From: Nocardia altamirensis NBRC 108246
GTDB lineage: Bacteria; Actinomycetota; Actinomycetes; Mycobacteriales; Mycobacteriaceae
Assembly (NCBI RefSeq): GCF_001612685.1
Contig: NZ_BDAY01000097.1
Span: 1 to 43,153 of the forward strand
Length of the DNA: 43,153 nucleotides
Direction of reading: 5' to 3'
This document shows positions 17,013 through 26,109 of this stretch, piece by piece. A program made the position numbers and the translations under genes. Under the pieces are notes generated by a model. It did not search any database and was not told where the DNA came from. It was given only the letters and a program-made list of their open reading frames with translations. Every line of letters begins with the position of its first letter. Position 1 is the stretch's first letter.

Positions 17013-17031
17013 TTTGGTAAGGCTTGCCTAA
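17013..17031. promoter_or_regulatory. IdeR/DtxR-type iron box
   Basis: TTTGGTAAGGCTTGCCTAA matches the mycobacterial-type IdeR consensus TWAGGTWAGSCTWACCTWA at 17 of 19 positions when W and S are allowed. It sits 20 bp upstream of the ATG of a siderophore-type substrate-binding lipoprotein gene, the expected place for iron repression by an IdeR/DtxR homologue. Confidence 0.75.
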
Positions 17032-17050
17032 TTACCGTACGGTGGTGGCA

Positions 17051-18073
17051 ATGGCAGCCATGGACACAATCCAGCTATCGCGCCGTCTCTTCACGACCCT
17101 GTGCGCGGCCGGGCTCGGTGCCGCCGTCACCGGATGCGGCCGGTCCGCTGAGGACGAGCCGTATACCGGACCGGGTGGGTGGACGTTCACCGATGATCGG
17201 GGCAGCACGGTCCGGAGCAAGGAAGTGCCGAGTCGGATCGTCGCGTTCGCGGGTACCGCCGGGCTGCTCGCCGACTTCGGCTTACAGCAGCGCGTCGTTG
17301 GGGTCTTCGGCGAAACACGCACGGCGACAGGGGAACCGGGCCTGCTGACCGGAGACCTCGACCTCGGCAAGGTGACCGTGCTCGGCAACAACTGGGGCGA
17401 GTTCGACATCGAGAAGTACGCGGGGCTCGAACCCGACCTGCTGCTCACCGATACGTATGTGGGCGACCAACTCTGGTACGTGCCGGATGCGAGCAAAGAC
17501 AAGATTTTGCAGATCAATCCGAATGTCCTCGCGCAAAAAGTAGCGCACCGAACGTTGCCTGCCATCATCGCTCGCTATCGCGAGCTCGCCGGGGCGCTCG
17601 GCGCAGACCTGAACGCGCCCAAGGTGATCCAAGCCACCGCGCGATTCGACGCCGCAACCCAAGCGATCCGCAATGCGGTGGCGCAGCGGCCCGGCCTGCG
17701 GGTCATGGCCGCCTCGGCCGCGCCAGGCGTCTTCTACGTGTCGGATCCGAGAGCCTCCGCCGACCTCAGCTATCTCGCGGAGTTGGGGGTGGACATGGTG
17801 ATTCCGGAGCAGGTCGGCAGCGACGGCTTCTTCGAGAACCTGAGCTGGGAGCACACCGACAAGTACCGGGCCGACCTGATCCTGCTGGATCGCCGGACGC
17901 TCGCGCTGACGCCGGAAGCGCTGGCCGCCAACCCGGTGTGGCGCGGCCTGCCCGCGGTGCGCGCCGACCAGGTCGCCAGTTGGCAACCGGTGTACCGGTT
18001 CTCGCATGCGGGAGTGGCGCCGCTGCTCGACGATCTGGCGGCCGCCATTCGCCGCGCCACCAAGGTCAGCTGA
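17051..18073 (+). CDS. Iron-siderophore ABC transporter substrate-binding lipoprotein (FepB/FecB-like)
   Basis: A 340-residue periplasmic-binding-type protein with the class III (TroA/FepB-like) pattern: KEVPSRIVAFAGTAGLLADF, GNNWGEFDIEKYAGLEPDLL, and a C-terminal LPAVRADQVASWQPVYRFSH. The N terminus carries SRRLFTTLCAAG, a twin-arginine motif, and the lipobox AVTGC with Cys29, so it is likely a Tat-exported lipoprotein. An in-frame TTG at 17024 is rejected because it lies inside the iron box; ATG at 17051 has GGTGG just upstream, and ATG at 17060 is an alternative. No permease or ATPase genes are adjacent, so it would work with transporters encoded elsewhere. Confidence 0.88.
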   Translation: MAAMDTIQLSRRLFTTLCAAGLGAAVTGCGRSAEDEPYTGPGGWTFTDDRGSTVRSKEVPSRIVAFAGTAGLLADFGLQQRVVGVFGETRTATGEPGLLTGDLDLGKVTVLGNNWGEFDIEKYAGLEPDLLLTDTYVGDQLWYVPDASKDKILQINPNVLAQKVAHRTLPAIIARYRELAGALGADLNAPKVIQATARFDAATQAIRNAVAQRPGLRVMAASAAPGVFYVSDPRASADLSYLAELGVDMVIPEQVGSDGFFENLSWEHTDKYRADLILLDRRTLALTPEALAANPVWRGLPAVRADQVASWQPVYRFSHAGVAPLLDDLAAAIRRATKVS

Positions 18074-18173
18074 GAGGCATATCGCCGCAGCCGATCTGCC
18101 GATTCTGTTAACATCCTGCCGTCGGGGAGGCATATCGGTTCGAGACTCCCACCGCGTAACGAACGGAAACCCC

Positions 18174-18428
18174 ATGCGCCGACGCATCTTTGCGGCCCTC
18201 GCCATCGTCGCGATGGCGCTCTCCCTCACGGTCGCGTGCAGCCGCAGCACCACGACCCGCTGGTGCGAGTTCGACGCCACCGACACCGTCGTCGAGGACA
18301 GCTTCTGCCTGAACAACACCCCGGGCTACGAGTGGGAACCCGACAGCGACAAGCCGGCGAAGAAGCCCAAGACCAGCACCAAGCCCAAGCCGACCACCGC
18401 GAAACCGGCACCGACCACCCGCCGCTGA
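18174..18428 (+). CDS. Small exported protein with Lys/Pro/Thr-rich tail
   Basis: An 84-residue protein: a basic start (MRRRIF), a hydrophobic segment, and TVACS, which is a possible but imperfect lipobox; then a short domain with two cysteines (RWCEFDATDTVVEDSFCLNN) and a tail of about 28 residues made almost only of K, P, T, S and A. Such tails often span the cell wall. The ribosome site is weak (GGAAAC). No family is recognised. Confidence 0.65.
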   Translation: MRRRIFAALAIVAMALSLTVACSRSTTTRWCEFDATDTVVEDSFCLNNTPGYEWEPDSDKPAKKPKTSTKPKPTTAKPAPTTRR

Positions 18429-18498
18429 CCGCATGCGGGTGACCTCGGCCTGATCGCGAGGGGTACCGCGGGCGGCGGTTCGGAGGGAGACTGAGTCG

Positions 18499-19548
18499 AT
18501 GAGCAGTCGCCTTCGCGAGCGAACTTTCACCCGCATGCTCCGCCTCACCTCGGCCGATCTCGGCACCGCCGAGCTGATCGACGAGGCCGCCGAGCTGCTC
18601 GCCGCCGCGATTCCGTACGACTCCGCGTGCTGGCACACCACCGATCCCGACAGCCTGATCGAGACCGGGTTCCGGGCCTACGACATGCCGCCGCCGGATG
18701 CCGGGGTCGCCCGGTTCGCATATCTGCCGCAGGACTTCAATTCGTTCACCACGCTCGCGGCGGGCGCGCGGCACAGCGGCGTGCTCAGCGAAGTCACCGG
18801 CGGCCGACTGGATCGCAGTGTTCGTTATCGAGAGTTGTTGCGGCCCAACAATATGCAAGGCGAGCTGCGGACCGCACTGGTCATCGACGGGGCCTGCTGG
18901 GGGAACATCTCGCTGTTCAGGGCCGCGCCACACGACTTCACCGCCGACGACCGGGACTTCGCGCACGATCTGGCCGGGGTGCTCGGCCGCGGCTTGCGCA
19001 CGGCAGGGGTACGCGCCCGATCCGCCGCAGACAGCCAGGTGCGCTGGCCCGGCGTGCTGGTGCTGGACGCGAACGGCCAGGTCACGACGATCTCCGCGCC
19101 GGCGCGGGCCTGGCTCGCCGACCTCGGCGCGCCCGAGGCGCCCGAGCACGACGCGTTGCCGTTCGCCATGCTGGCCCTGGCCGAGCGGGCCAGAACCGAT
19201 GGCGACGTCGCGACCAGGGTGCGCGCGGAGAGCGGCCGCTGGGTGTCGTTGCACGCGTCCGCGACCGGCGCGCAGGTGTCCTTCGTTCTCCAGCAGGCGA
19301 ATCCGAGCACGATCACGCCGTTGCTGTACGCGGCGTTCGGGCTCACGGCACGCGAACGAGAAATCGCCGATCTGGTGGTGGCGGGGTGCAGCACCGGCGA
19401 GATCGCCGAACAACTCTTCATCTCGCCGCTCACCGTGCAGGCCCATCTCACCGCCGTCTTCACCAAGACCGGCATTCGCAGTCGGCGCAAGCTCGCGGTG
19501 CTGCTGCGCGGCGATGCCGGCGCCGGAAATACGACATTTCTGGGATAG
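18499..19548 (+). CDS. LuxR-family transcriptional regulator with GAF-like N terminus
   Basis: A 349-residue regulator. The last ~65 residues are a LuxR helix-turn-helix (LTAREREIADLVVAGCSTGE, then ISPLTVQAHLTAVFTKTGIR). The first ~170 residues resemble a GAF-type sensor, and a PAS-like segment may follow (VLVLDANGQVTTISAPARAW). The ATG follows GGAGGGAGACTGAGTCG. There is no receiver domain. It lies 74 bp upstream of a P450 gene on the same strand, a likely regulatory target. Confidence 0.88.
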   Translation: MSSRLRERTFTRMLRLTSADLGTAELIDEAAELLAAAIPYDSACWHTTDPDSLIETGFRAYDMPPPDAGVARFAYLPQDFNSFTTLAAGARHSGVLSEVTGGRLDRSVRYRELLRPNNMQGELRTALVIDGACWGNISLFRAAPHDFTADDRDFAHDLAGVLGRGLRTAGVRARSAADSQVRWPGVLVLDANGQVTTISAPARAWLADLGAPEAPEHDALPFAMLALAERARTDGDVATRVRAESGRWVSLHASATGAQVSFVLQQANPSTITPLLYAAFGLTAREREIADLVVAGCSTGEIAEQLFISPLTVQAHLTAVFTKTGIRSRRKLAVLLRGDAGAGNTTFLG

Positions 19549-19622
19549 GCCTGGTCAGCGCTCGTCCGTAGCGTTCTGCGGGTAGCCCCACCGAGGGGCT
19601 GCCGGGTGGGAAGGACGACTTC

Positions 19623-20843
19623 GTGACGATCATCGAACACACCGGGGACGGCAGCGTCACCGTGCTGAACGTGCTCGATCCGGCATTCCGGCCGGACTCC
19701 GCGCAGGTGCTCGCCGCACGCGCCGAGCACTGGTATGCCCGCACGCCGATCGGCTTCGCGGTGTTGCGGCACCGGGAGGCGGCGGCACTGCTCGCGGACC
19801 GCAGAGTGCGCTGGGGCGGGGTGGACTCCCTTGCCGCGCAAGGCATCACCTCGGGACCCGCGGTCGAGTGGATCGGGTCAGTGCTGCCGAGTGTCGAAGG
19901 GGCCGACCACGCGCGGTTGCGTGGGCTGGTGAGCCAGGCATTCAACCGTGCCGCGGTGGACCGGCTGCGGCCGGTCATGCGCTCAGTCACCGAAGAACTG
20001 GTTGCACCGCTCGTCGCGGCCGGGGAATGCGAGTTCATGGCCGACTTCGCGGACCGGTATCCCGCCAGGATCCTCAGTGAACTGTTGGGCGTACCGCCCG
20101 AACGGCGCGCGGATTTTCATCGGCTGCCGAACGAGATCGGCCTCATCTTCAGCGTTGCGGCGACCGAGCACCTGCCCCGCATCGAGGCGGCACTCGCCGC
20201 ACTGCACGACGCCATCGACGAGCTGATCGAGCAGCGCAGAACCACGCCGGGTCCCGATCTGATCACCGACTTGATCGCCGCCGAGGAGGCCGGAGATCGG
20301 CTCTCCCCCACTGAATTACGCACGATGGTCAGCGCTCTGCTGTTCGCCGGGCAAGACACGACGCGCCAGCAGCTCGGCCGCGCGGTGCAGGTCTTCCTCG
20401 AGCACCCGCGGGAGTGGCGGATGCTCGCCGAAGATCCGACCCTTGCGCCACGCGCGGTCGAAGAGGTCATGCGGGTTGCGCCGGGGGTCAACACCATCTG
20501 GCGAGTCGTCGACCAGACGATCGATTTCGAAGGTCTCACTATTCCGGCAGGCAGCTTCCTCAATATCCTGCTCGACGCCGCGCACACCGATCCCGCCGCC
20601 TTCGGCGCCGCCGAATTCGACATCACTGCACCGCGATCCGCGGCGCAACTCACCTTCGGCGGCGGCATCCACTACTGCCTCGGCGCGCCACTCGCCCGCG
20701 CCGAGATCGCCGAGGCGCTGCCCATTCTCGCGCGCAGCTTTCCGCACCTCGCTGCGGCAGGACCGGCCGAGCCAGGCCTCACCCTCGGCCCCGTCGGACC
20801 GCGCACGCTTCCGATCCGATACGGAGCGTCGTCGATTGTGTGA
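19623..20843 (+). CDS. Cytochrome P450
   Basis: A 406-residue soluble bacterial P450. Landmarks: ADHARLRGLVSQAF (helix C), I-helix oxygen-binding AGQDTT (242-247), ExxR at 281-284 and the heme-ligand loop FGGGIHYCLGAPLAR with Cys352. The GTG start sits a few bases after GGAAGGAC. No ferredoxin or reductase gene is adjacent, so electrons come from elsewhere. It lies between the LuxR regulator and the convergent HrpB gene with a 7-bp gap. Substrate unknown. Confidence 0.93.
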   Translation: MTIIEHTGDGSVTVLNVLDPAFRPDSAQVLAARAEHWYARTPIGFAVLRHREAAALLADRRVRWGGVDSLAAQGITSGPAVEWIGSVLPSVEGADHARLRGLVSQAFNRAAVDRLRPVMRSVTEELVAPLVAAGECEFMADFADRYPARILSELLGVPPERRADFHRLPNEIGLIFSVAATEHLPRIEAALAALHDAIDELIEQRRTTPGPDLITDLIAAEEAGDRLSPTELRTMVSALLFAGQDTTRQQLGRAVQVFLEHPREWRMLAEDPTLAPRAVEEVMRVAPGVNTIWRVVDQTIDFEGLTIPAGSFLNILLDAAHTDPAAFGAAEFDITAPRSAAQLTFGGGIHYCLGAPLARAEIAEALPILARSFPHLAAAGPAEPGLTLGPVGPRTLPIRYGASSIV

Positions 20844-20850
20844 CGAGATG

Positions 20851-23295
20851 CTAGGTGCGAGGAGCGTTGCGGGCGGTGCCTCGATGGGCGGCGACGGTGG
20901 TGGGATCCTCTGGCCAGGCGTGTTTGGGATAGCGGCCGCGAAGGTCGGCGCGGACCTGTGGCCAGCCGGTGCGCCAGAAGGAAGCCAGGTCGGCGGTGAC
21001 GGCCACGGGGCGTTGGGCGGGCGAGAGCAGGTGCAGCAGGATCGATACTCGACCATCGGCGAGACGAGGTGCGTCGGTCCAGCCGAAGACTTCCTGGACC
21101 TTCACCGCGAGCACCGGTGGGTCGGTCGAATAGTCGAGCCGCGGGCGGCTTCCGGAAGGGACCGGCAACCGTTCGGGGGCAAGCTCGTCCAAACGGGTTG
21201 CCTCAGGCCACGGCAGTAGGCGGCGCAGGGCTTGGCCTGCGTCGATGCGGCCCAGGTCGGCGCGGCGGCGGGCGGTGGCGAGTTCCGGTCCGAGCCAGGT
21301 GTCGGCGGCGGCGAGCAGTGACTCGTCATCGACCGGTGGCCATGGTGCGCCGAGCGTACGGTGCAGGAAGCCGAGGCGCTGCCTGAGGGAGACGGCATCC
21401 TCGTCCCACCGGAGCAGGCCGAGGCCGGTCGAGGTCAGGCCGTGCAGTAGTGCCGCGCTGAGCAATTGGCGATCGGGGTCACGAAGAGCCTGCTCCGACA
21501 GCACGATCGCGCCGAGTCGCTCCACGCGGCGGGCAACGACGTCGCCGTCGAGCCACGCCACCTGTTCCTCGGTCACCAGCAGATTCGCCGCCGCCCGGCG
21601 GGCCAGCTGCTCATCGGCGACGGCGGCCAATCGAATCCGAGCGTCGGACCGACCGGGATCGCGGGTGGCCGACGCGACCGCCAGCCACTCCGCGTCGGCC
21701 AATCCGGAGCCAGGCGGCAGGGTGGCTGCGGTGCCGCCGACCATCAGGTAGCTCGTTGATCCCGGGCCACGACGTCGCGCCAGTCGCTCCGGATGTGCAA
21801 GGGCGACAACCAAAGCCGGATCGTCGACGCCGTCCGATGCGGCCACCAGACGGGACAGGCGGTCGACCTCACGCAGCCAGCGGGGTGGGCGGTCCCGCCG
21901 CAGTGTCCGCAGGCCCGCCACGAGATCGACTGCTGGCGTGTGGGTGTCGTCGTCGAGGACCGTGACCACTTCCGCCGCCGCGCGGGCGCCGACGTCGGCG
22001 GCGCCGTCGAGCAAGGCCCGCGCCAGTCGAGGGTGGAGTCCGAGCTGGGCGATGCGCCGGCCGCGCTCGGTCACCGCGCCGTCTGCGGCCACTGCGCCCA
22101 GGGCGCGCAAAACCGCACGGCCCGCGGACAATCCGCCGTGCGGCGGGGCATCCCACCAGGCGAGGCCGGTGCCGTCGGGGGTGCCCCAGCACGCGAGTTC
22201 CAATGCCAGTCGCGTCAGATCGGCGGTTCGGATCTCCGGCTCGGGATAGGCGGGCAACGTGCTGTGTTCATACTCCGGCCAGCATCGCCAAGTGTGCCCC
22301 GGCGCCTCGCGGCCTGCGCGCCCGGCGCGCTGTTCTGCCACCGCCGCCGAAACACGTACTGTCGCAAGGCCGGACAATCCGCGGCCCCGATCGATACGCG
22401 GCACCCGTGCCAGCCCCGAATCCACCACGGCCCGCACCCCAGGCACCGTCAAGCTGGATTCGGCGACCGCCGTCGACAGCACAACGCGCCGCCGCGCCCC
22501 TCGGCGCAACGCCGTGTCCTGGCTCGCCGCGGAAAGCCGCCCGTGCAACGGGACCAGATCCACGTCCGGCTCGTTCGCCAACAGCTCTGCAGTCCAACGG
22601 ATTTCAGCCGCGCCAGGCAGGAAGACCAGCACATCACCCGCAGTGCTCGCGAGCGCGGAACGGGTGGCGCGCGCTACGTGCGCTGCCACCTGCTCCCGTG
22701 GCAGCGGCGGGACATACGTCATGTCCACCGGGTAGGCGCGCCCATGCACTTCGACGACAGGGGCATCCTGGTCCCCGCCGAGGAGTGCCGAAAGTCGGCC
22801 TGCGGCAACCGTTGCCGACGTGGCGAGCACCTTGATATCCGGGCGAAGACCGGCCCGGGCGTCGAGCAGCAACGCCAACAGCAGATCCGCGTCCAAATGC
22901 CGTTCGTGGCATTCGTCGAGCACGACCACATCCGTGCCGTCGAGTTCGGGATCGCCTTGCAATCGCCGCACGAGCAGGCCGGACGTCACCACCTCGACGC
23001 GGGTCCGTGCGCCGACCCGGCGATCCCCACGGACCGAATACCCGACCTGCTCCCCCACCTGCTCACCCAGCAACGCCGCCATCCGAGCCGCGGCCGCCCG
23101 CGCCGCCAACCGGCGCGGCTCGGCCACCAGCACGCGACCCGTAGTCGCCGCCGCCAACGCCAACGGCACCAACGTCGTCTTTCCGGTGCCAGGCGGTGCG
23201 ACGAGCACGGCGGTGCCGCGCTCGGCCAGCGTGCCGACGATATGGTCGAGCACGCCGCGAACCGGCAGATCAGGGAGTTCAGGGAGCTTCATCAC
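20851..23295 (-). CDS. hrpB: ATP-dependent helicase HrpB
   Basis: An 814-residue DEAH-family helicase. Walker A is APPGTGKTT (33-41), motif II is DECH (127-130), motif III SAT follows (LATSATVAAG), motif V is STAVAESSLTVPGV and motif VI is AEQRAGRAGR. The C-terminal half has the HrpB-specific region ending in QVFGW-like and LLHLLSPAQRPVAVTADLAS stretches and PKHAWPEDP. Length matches the family. It is a housekeeping-type RNA helicase with a still poorly defined role. A second in-frame ATG follows immediately. Confidence 0.94.
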   Translation of the reverse strand: MMKLPELPDLPVRGVLDHIVGTLAERGTAVLVAPPGTGKTTLVPLALAAATTGRVLVAEPRRLAARAAAARMAALLGEQVGEQVGYSVRGDRRVGARTRVEVVTSGLLVRRLQGDPELDGTDVVVLDECHERHLDADLLLALLLDARAGLRPDIKVLATSATVAAGRLSALLGGDQDAPVVEVHGRAYPVDMTYVPPLPREQVAAHVARATRSALASTAGDVLVFLPGAAEIRWTAELLANEPDVDLVPLHGRLSAASQDTALRRGARRRVVLSTAVAESSLTVPGVRAVVDSGLARVPRIDRGRGLSGLATVRVSAAVAEQRAGRAGREAPGHTWRCWPEYEHSTLPAYPEPEIRTADLTRLALELACWGTPDGTGLAWWDAPPHGGLSAGRAVLRALGAVAADGAVTERGRRIAQLGLHPRLARALLDGAADVGARAAAEVVTVLDDDTHTPAVDLVAGLRTLRRDRPPRWLREVDRLSRLVAASDGVDDPALVVALAHPERLARRRGPGSTSYLMVGGTAATLPPGSGLADAEWLAVASATRDPGRSDARIRLAAVADEQLARRAAANLLVTEEQVAWLDGDVVARRVERLGAIVLSEQALRDPDRQLLSAALLHGLTSTGLGLLRWDEDAVSLRQRLGFLHRTLGAPWPPVDDESLLAAADTWLGPELATARRRADLGRIDAGQALRRLLPWPEATRLDELAPERLPVPSGSRPRLDYSTDPPVLAVKVQEVFGWTDAPRLADGRVSILLHLLSPAQRPVAVTADLASFWRTGWPQVRADLRGRYPKHAWPEDPTTVAAHRGTARNAPRT

Positions 23296-23343
23296 CGAAC
23301 AGTCTGCCCGCCGCGGCGGTATCGACCTCGCCGGTGTCCGCCC

Positions 23344-23778
23344 TCAGTCGAGACAGAACTCGTTGCCCTCGACGTCCTGCATCACGATGCACGACTCGTT
23401 GATACCGTCGGCGGCCAGCAGCTGGAAGCGCACCGCGCCGAGCTCGACCAGCCGTGCGCATTCGGCCTCGAGTGTCGCCAGGCGCTCGTCTCCCACGAGT
23501 CCGGTGCCGACCCGGACATCGAGATGCACCCGATTCTTGACAACCTTCCCTTCGGGCACGCGCTGAAAGAACAGCCGCGGTCCAACACCGGTCGGATCAA
23601 CACAGGCAAACGCCGACCCCTGCTGCTCCGGCGGCAACGCGCGATCGAACTCTTCCCACGACGCGAACCCCTTCGGTGGTGGCGGCACGACGTACCCCAA
23701 CACCTCGCACCAAAACCGCGCAACCCGCTCGGGATCCGCGCAATCGAAGGTGACCTGAACCTGCCTGACCGATGCCAT
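23344..23778 (-). CDS. VOC-family (glyoxalase/dioxygenase fold) protein
   Basis: A 144-residue protein with the VOC betaalphabetabetabeta pattern: VTFDCADPERVARFWCEVLG at the start, RVHLDVRV in the middle and VMQDVEGNEFCLD at the end, the last typical of the DUF/glyoxalase-like single-copy group. It has no obvious partner gene. The hrpB gene follows after a short gap on the same strand. Confidence 0.85.
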   Translation of the reverse strand: MASVRQVQVTFDCADPERVARFWCEVLGYVVPPPPKGFASWEEFDRALPPEQQGSAFACVDPTGVGPRLFFQRVPEGKVVKNRVHLDVRVGTGLVGDERLATLEAECARLVELGAVRFQLLAADGINESCIVMQDVEGNEFCLD

Positions 23779-23819
23779 TGGTCAACCATAGAGCCGCGAT
23801 CTTCGTCGGCTCCACAGGA

Positions 23820-25010
23820 TTACGCCGGGGTGTTGTTGACCAGCACGGCGACGTCGGCGGAGAAGGTGCTTGCGGTGACCAGGTCGGGTAGGCGATTGCG
23901 GTTCAAGGGGACGGCGTGTGCGGCCTGGCCGCCGAGGCCAATGGTGTGTTGTTCTACGTAGCTGAAGGTGTGATCGCCGTTGTTGCGCCAGATTTGGACG
24001 ACCGAGGGCACGAATTGGACGACGGCGATGTCCTGGAGGCCGTTGTGGTGGCCGGTGTAGTCGCCGGGCTCGACGGCGCAGGGACCGACGGGGCCGAAGG
24101 TGGGTGTCGGTGGGCCGAAGGTGCCGTCGCCGTTGCCGTAGTGCACGGAGAAGCTGAAGGCCGCGATGTTGGCGGTGACGAGATCGAGGGTGCCGTTGCC
24201 GTCGACGTCGGAGAGCTTGATGTCCTCGTCGGGCAGCAACAGCAGGTGCCAGCGCGGCGGCAGGAAGCCGCCGTGATGGTCGTTGAGCATGACCCAGGCC
24301 CCTGAGGTGGCGCGATCCTCGACGACCAGCGACGGCCACCCGTCACCGGTGAGGTCGCCTGCCTGGATGCCGAGTTTCAGCAAGCCGGCGCCGAACCAGC
24401 GCGGCGGCGCGAAGTGACCGTTGCCGTCGTTGTCCATGATGCCGACGCCGCCGGGGACCGGAAGCACGTTGTTGATGGCCAAGCCGGGATGCCCGGTGTG
24501 GTTGAAGTCCGCGATCGCCACCCCGAAGGGCAGCCCGCCGGGGCGGGTGGTCACGGTGGCGTTGGGGTCGGTGGCATAGGTGTGGTCGACGGCGAAGTTG
24601 CCGTTGCCGTCGTTGAACAAGACGCTGATGCTGGCCAGATTGGTGACGACCAGATCCAGGTTTCCGGTGCCGCGCAGGTCGGCGGCCTGCACCGCGTTGG
24701 CGCCGATGTCGGTGGCGACATACTGGGTGCGGCGCAGTTGCCCGTCGCCGTCCCCGCGCGAGATGGCAACGCCACCTGCGGTGTCGACGGCGGCGACGTC
24801 GGCGTTGCCATCGTGATCGAAGTCGCCCGCGGCGATGGTCTGGGACCCGAGGCCTTGGCCCGCGCTCCCGACCGGGTACTGCACGGACTCACGGAAGATC
24901 GGCGCCTGGCCCGGATCGGACCACGAACCGGTCGGTGGCGCCGCACTCGCCACGGAGCCTGCTGACCCCGCGACGAGCACGGCGGCGGCGAACCAGCGTG
25001 TGATGCGCAC
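23820..25010 (-). CDS. Secreted FG-GAP/VCBS repeat (beta-propeller) protein
   Basis: A 396-residue protein. A signal peptide (hydrophobic AAAVLVAGSAGSVASA) is followed by about seven repeats of the D-x-[DN]-x-[DN]-G type, for example DFDHDGNADVAAVDTAG, DLRGTGNLDLVVTN, DVDGNGTLDLVTAN and NDGNGNF turns, which in known FG-GAP proteins bind Ca2+ and make a seven-bladed propeller. The GTG at 25010 starts four bases after the lipase stop, so the two are co-translated. A role in binding surface ligands or substrate for the lipase is inferred. A longer frame upstream is out of frame with the lipase and is rejected. Confidence 0.8.
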   Translation of the reverse strand: MRITRWFAAAVLVAGSAGSVASAAPPTGSWSDPGQAPIFRESVQYPVGSAGQGLGSQTIAAGDFDHDGNADVAAVDTAGGVAISRGDGDGQLRRTQYVATDIGANAVQAADLRGTGNLDLVVTNLASISVLFNDGNGNFAVDHTYATDPNATVTTRPGGLPFGVAIADFNHTGHPGLAINNVLPVPGGVGIMDNDGNGHFAPPRWFGAGLLKLGIQAGDLTGDGWPSLVVEDRATSGAWVMLNDHHGGFLPPRWHLLLLPDEDIKLSDVDGNGTLDLVTANIAAFSFSVHYGNGDGTFGPPTPTFGPVGPCAVEPGDYTGHHNGLQDIAVVQFVPSVVQIWRNNGDHTFSYVEQHTIGLGGQAAHAVPLNRNRLPDLVTASTFSADVAVLVNNTPA

Positions 25011-25014
25011 GTTT

Positions 25015-25932
25015 TCAGATCCCCGCCGGTCCGACTTGCACTGCGGCACAGGTCGGCGGCACCGCATGTTCGGGGTCGAGTGCGTTCTGCACCAAGCGAA
25101 TTGCGACCGGATCGGATGTCAGCAGCATGTGCTCGCTGAGGTCGCCGGGGCAGACGTCCTGCAGCAGAATGTTGGTGACGTTGGGCCCGGGGGTCAGGAA
25201 TCCCGTCGTGTACGGCGTGGCGAATTCATCGGTGCGCGAGGCGACAACGGTGTACTTGATCCCGGGAAGCGTTTCACCACCGCTGTTGAGGTCCCGGATG
25301 AAGTCGGATGTCGGCAGCTGTTCGATGCAGGACGGGCACACTGCGGCGGTCACCGGCGGCACGATGGTGATCGGGAGATTGATCACGCCCCACTCGGTTC
25401 CGTGATTGTCCGGGGCCAGACCGACAAGTGTGTTGACCTTGGTGGTGCCGCCGAGGTTCTTCAGGTAATACCGCGGCAGCATGCCGCCCTGGGAATGGCC
25501 GACGATGTCCACTTTCTTTGCGCCGGTCGCGGACAGCACCCGATCGATGAAATCGGAGATCTCCCGCGCGGACTTGGCCATCGGGCCGATGCCGGACAGC
25601 GTGCCGCCCGCGACTTTGCCGTAATCGAGCGCAAAGACGCAATAGCCTGCCTTGGCCAGCGCGGGCGACATCAGCAGCCAGTTGTCCAAGCGGTTCTCGA
25701 AAGTGCCGTGCGCCAAGACAACTGGGCGCGGATGTGCGGCGCTGGGCCGGCAGGACCAGTTGTTCGCGCCTGGCGGCGGCGGGATGAGGTCCAGATCTCC
25801 AGGCCCGGAATCGGCAAATGCGACGGGCGGGACGGCCATGGCGAAAATCAGAAACAAAATAACGAGCAGGGACTTACTCGTGAAAATCTTACGCCTAGGA
25901 CTAGGCATTCGCGGTCTCCGATCACGTTGCAT
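25015..25932 (-). CDS. Secreted class-2 triacylglycerol lipase/esterase
   Basis: A 305-residue alpha/beta hydrolase. The N terminus is basic and then strongly hydrophobic (SLLVILFLIFAMAV...AFA), a signal peptide. The oxyanion motif is HGTFENRLDNW, and the nucleophile elbow is GHSQGG with Ser147; later ASRTDEF carries a plausible acid and EHMLL the catalytic His. It resembles the Lipase_2 family common in actinomycetes. ATG at 25932 has GAGG upstream; ATG at 25908 with GGAG is an equally good start. It is coupled to the FG-GAP gene. Confidence 0.88.
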   Translation of the reverse strand: MQRDRRPRMPSPRRKIFTSKSLLVILFLIFAMAVPPVAFADSGPGDLDLIPPPPGANNWSCRPSAAHPRPVVLAHGTFENRLDNWLLMSPALAKAGYCVFALDYGKVAGGTLSGIGPMAKSAREISDFIDRVLSATGAKKVDIVGHSQGGMLPRYYLKNLGGTTKVNTLVGLAPDNHGTEWGVINLPITIVPPVTAAVCPSCIEQLPTSDFIRDLNSGGETLPGIKYTVVASRTDEFATPYTTGFLTPGPNVTNILLQDVCPGDLSEHMLLTSDPVAIRLVQNALDPEHAVPPTCAAVQVGPAGI

Positions 25933-26109
25933 CCCGATACCTCATCACCTGGATGCCGAAGGTTTCTGAGGCATGAGCCTAGTCAACAACGACATGCATC
26001 GCTGCCCGTATGGTGCCAATCACAGTTCAGGAATTATTAAGAACGCCATTCCATGATTGCGCATTATCCGAATTGTCACATTGCACAGCCAATTTGTTTC
26101 AGGCAGCGG

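Noticed and set aside
17024..17050. TTG start for the iron-binding lipoprotein
   Set aside because: The TTG lies inside the iron box; starting at the ATG at 17051 keeps a proper signal peptide and ribosome site.
21793..23961. 722-codon plus-strand open frame
   Set aside because: It is antisense to hrpB, with Arg/His/Pro/Gln-rich low-sense protein; a high-GC shadow of a well-supported gene.
25893..25906. Palindrome GCCTAG-GA-CTAGGC
   Set aside because: It lies in the lipase coding start and is explained by codons for Pro-Ser-Pro-Arg; no reason to call an operator.
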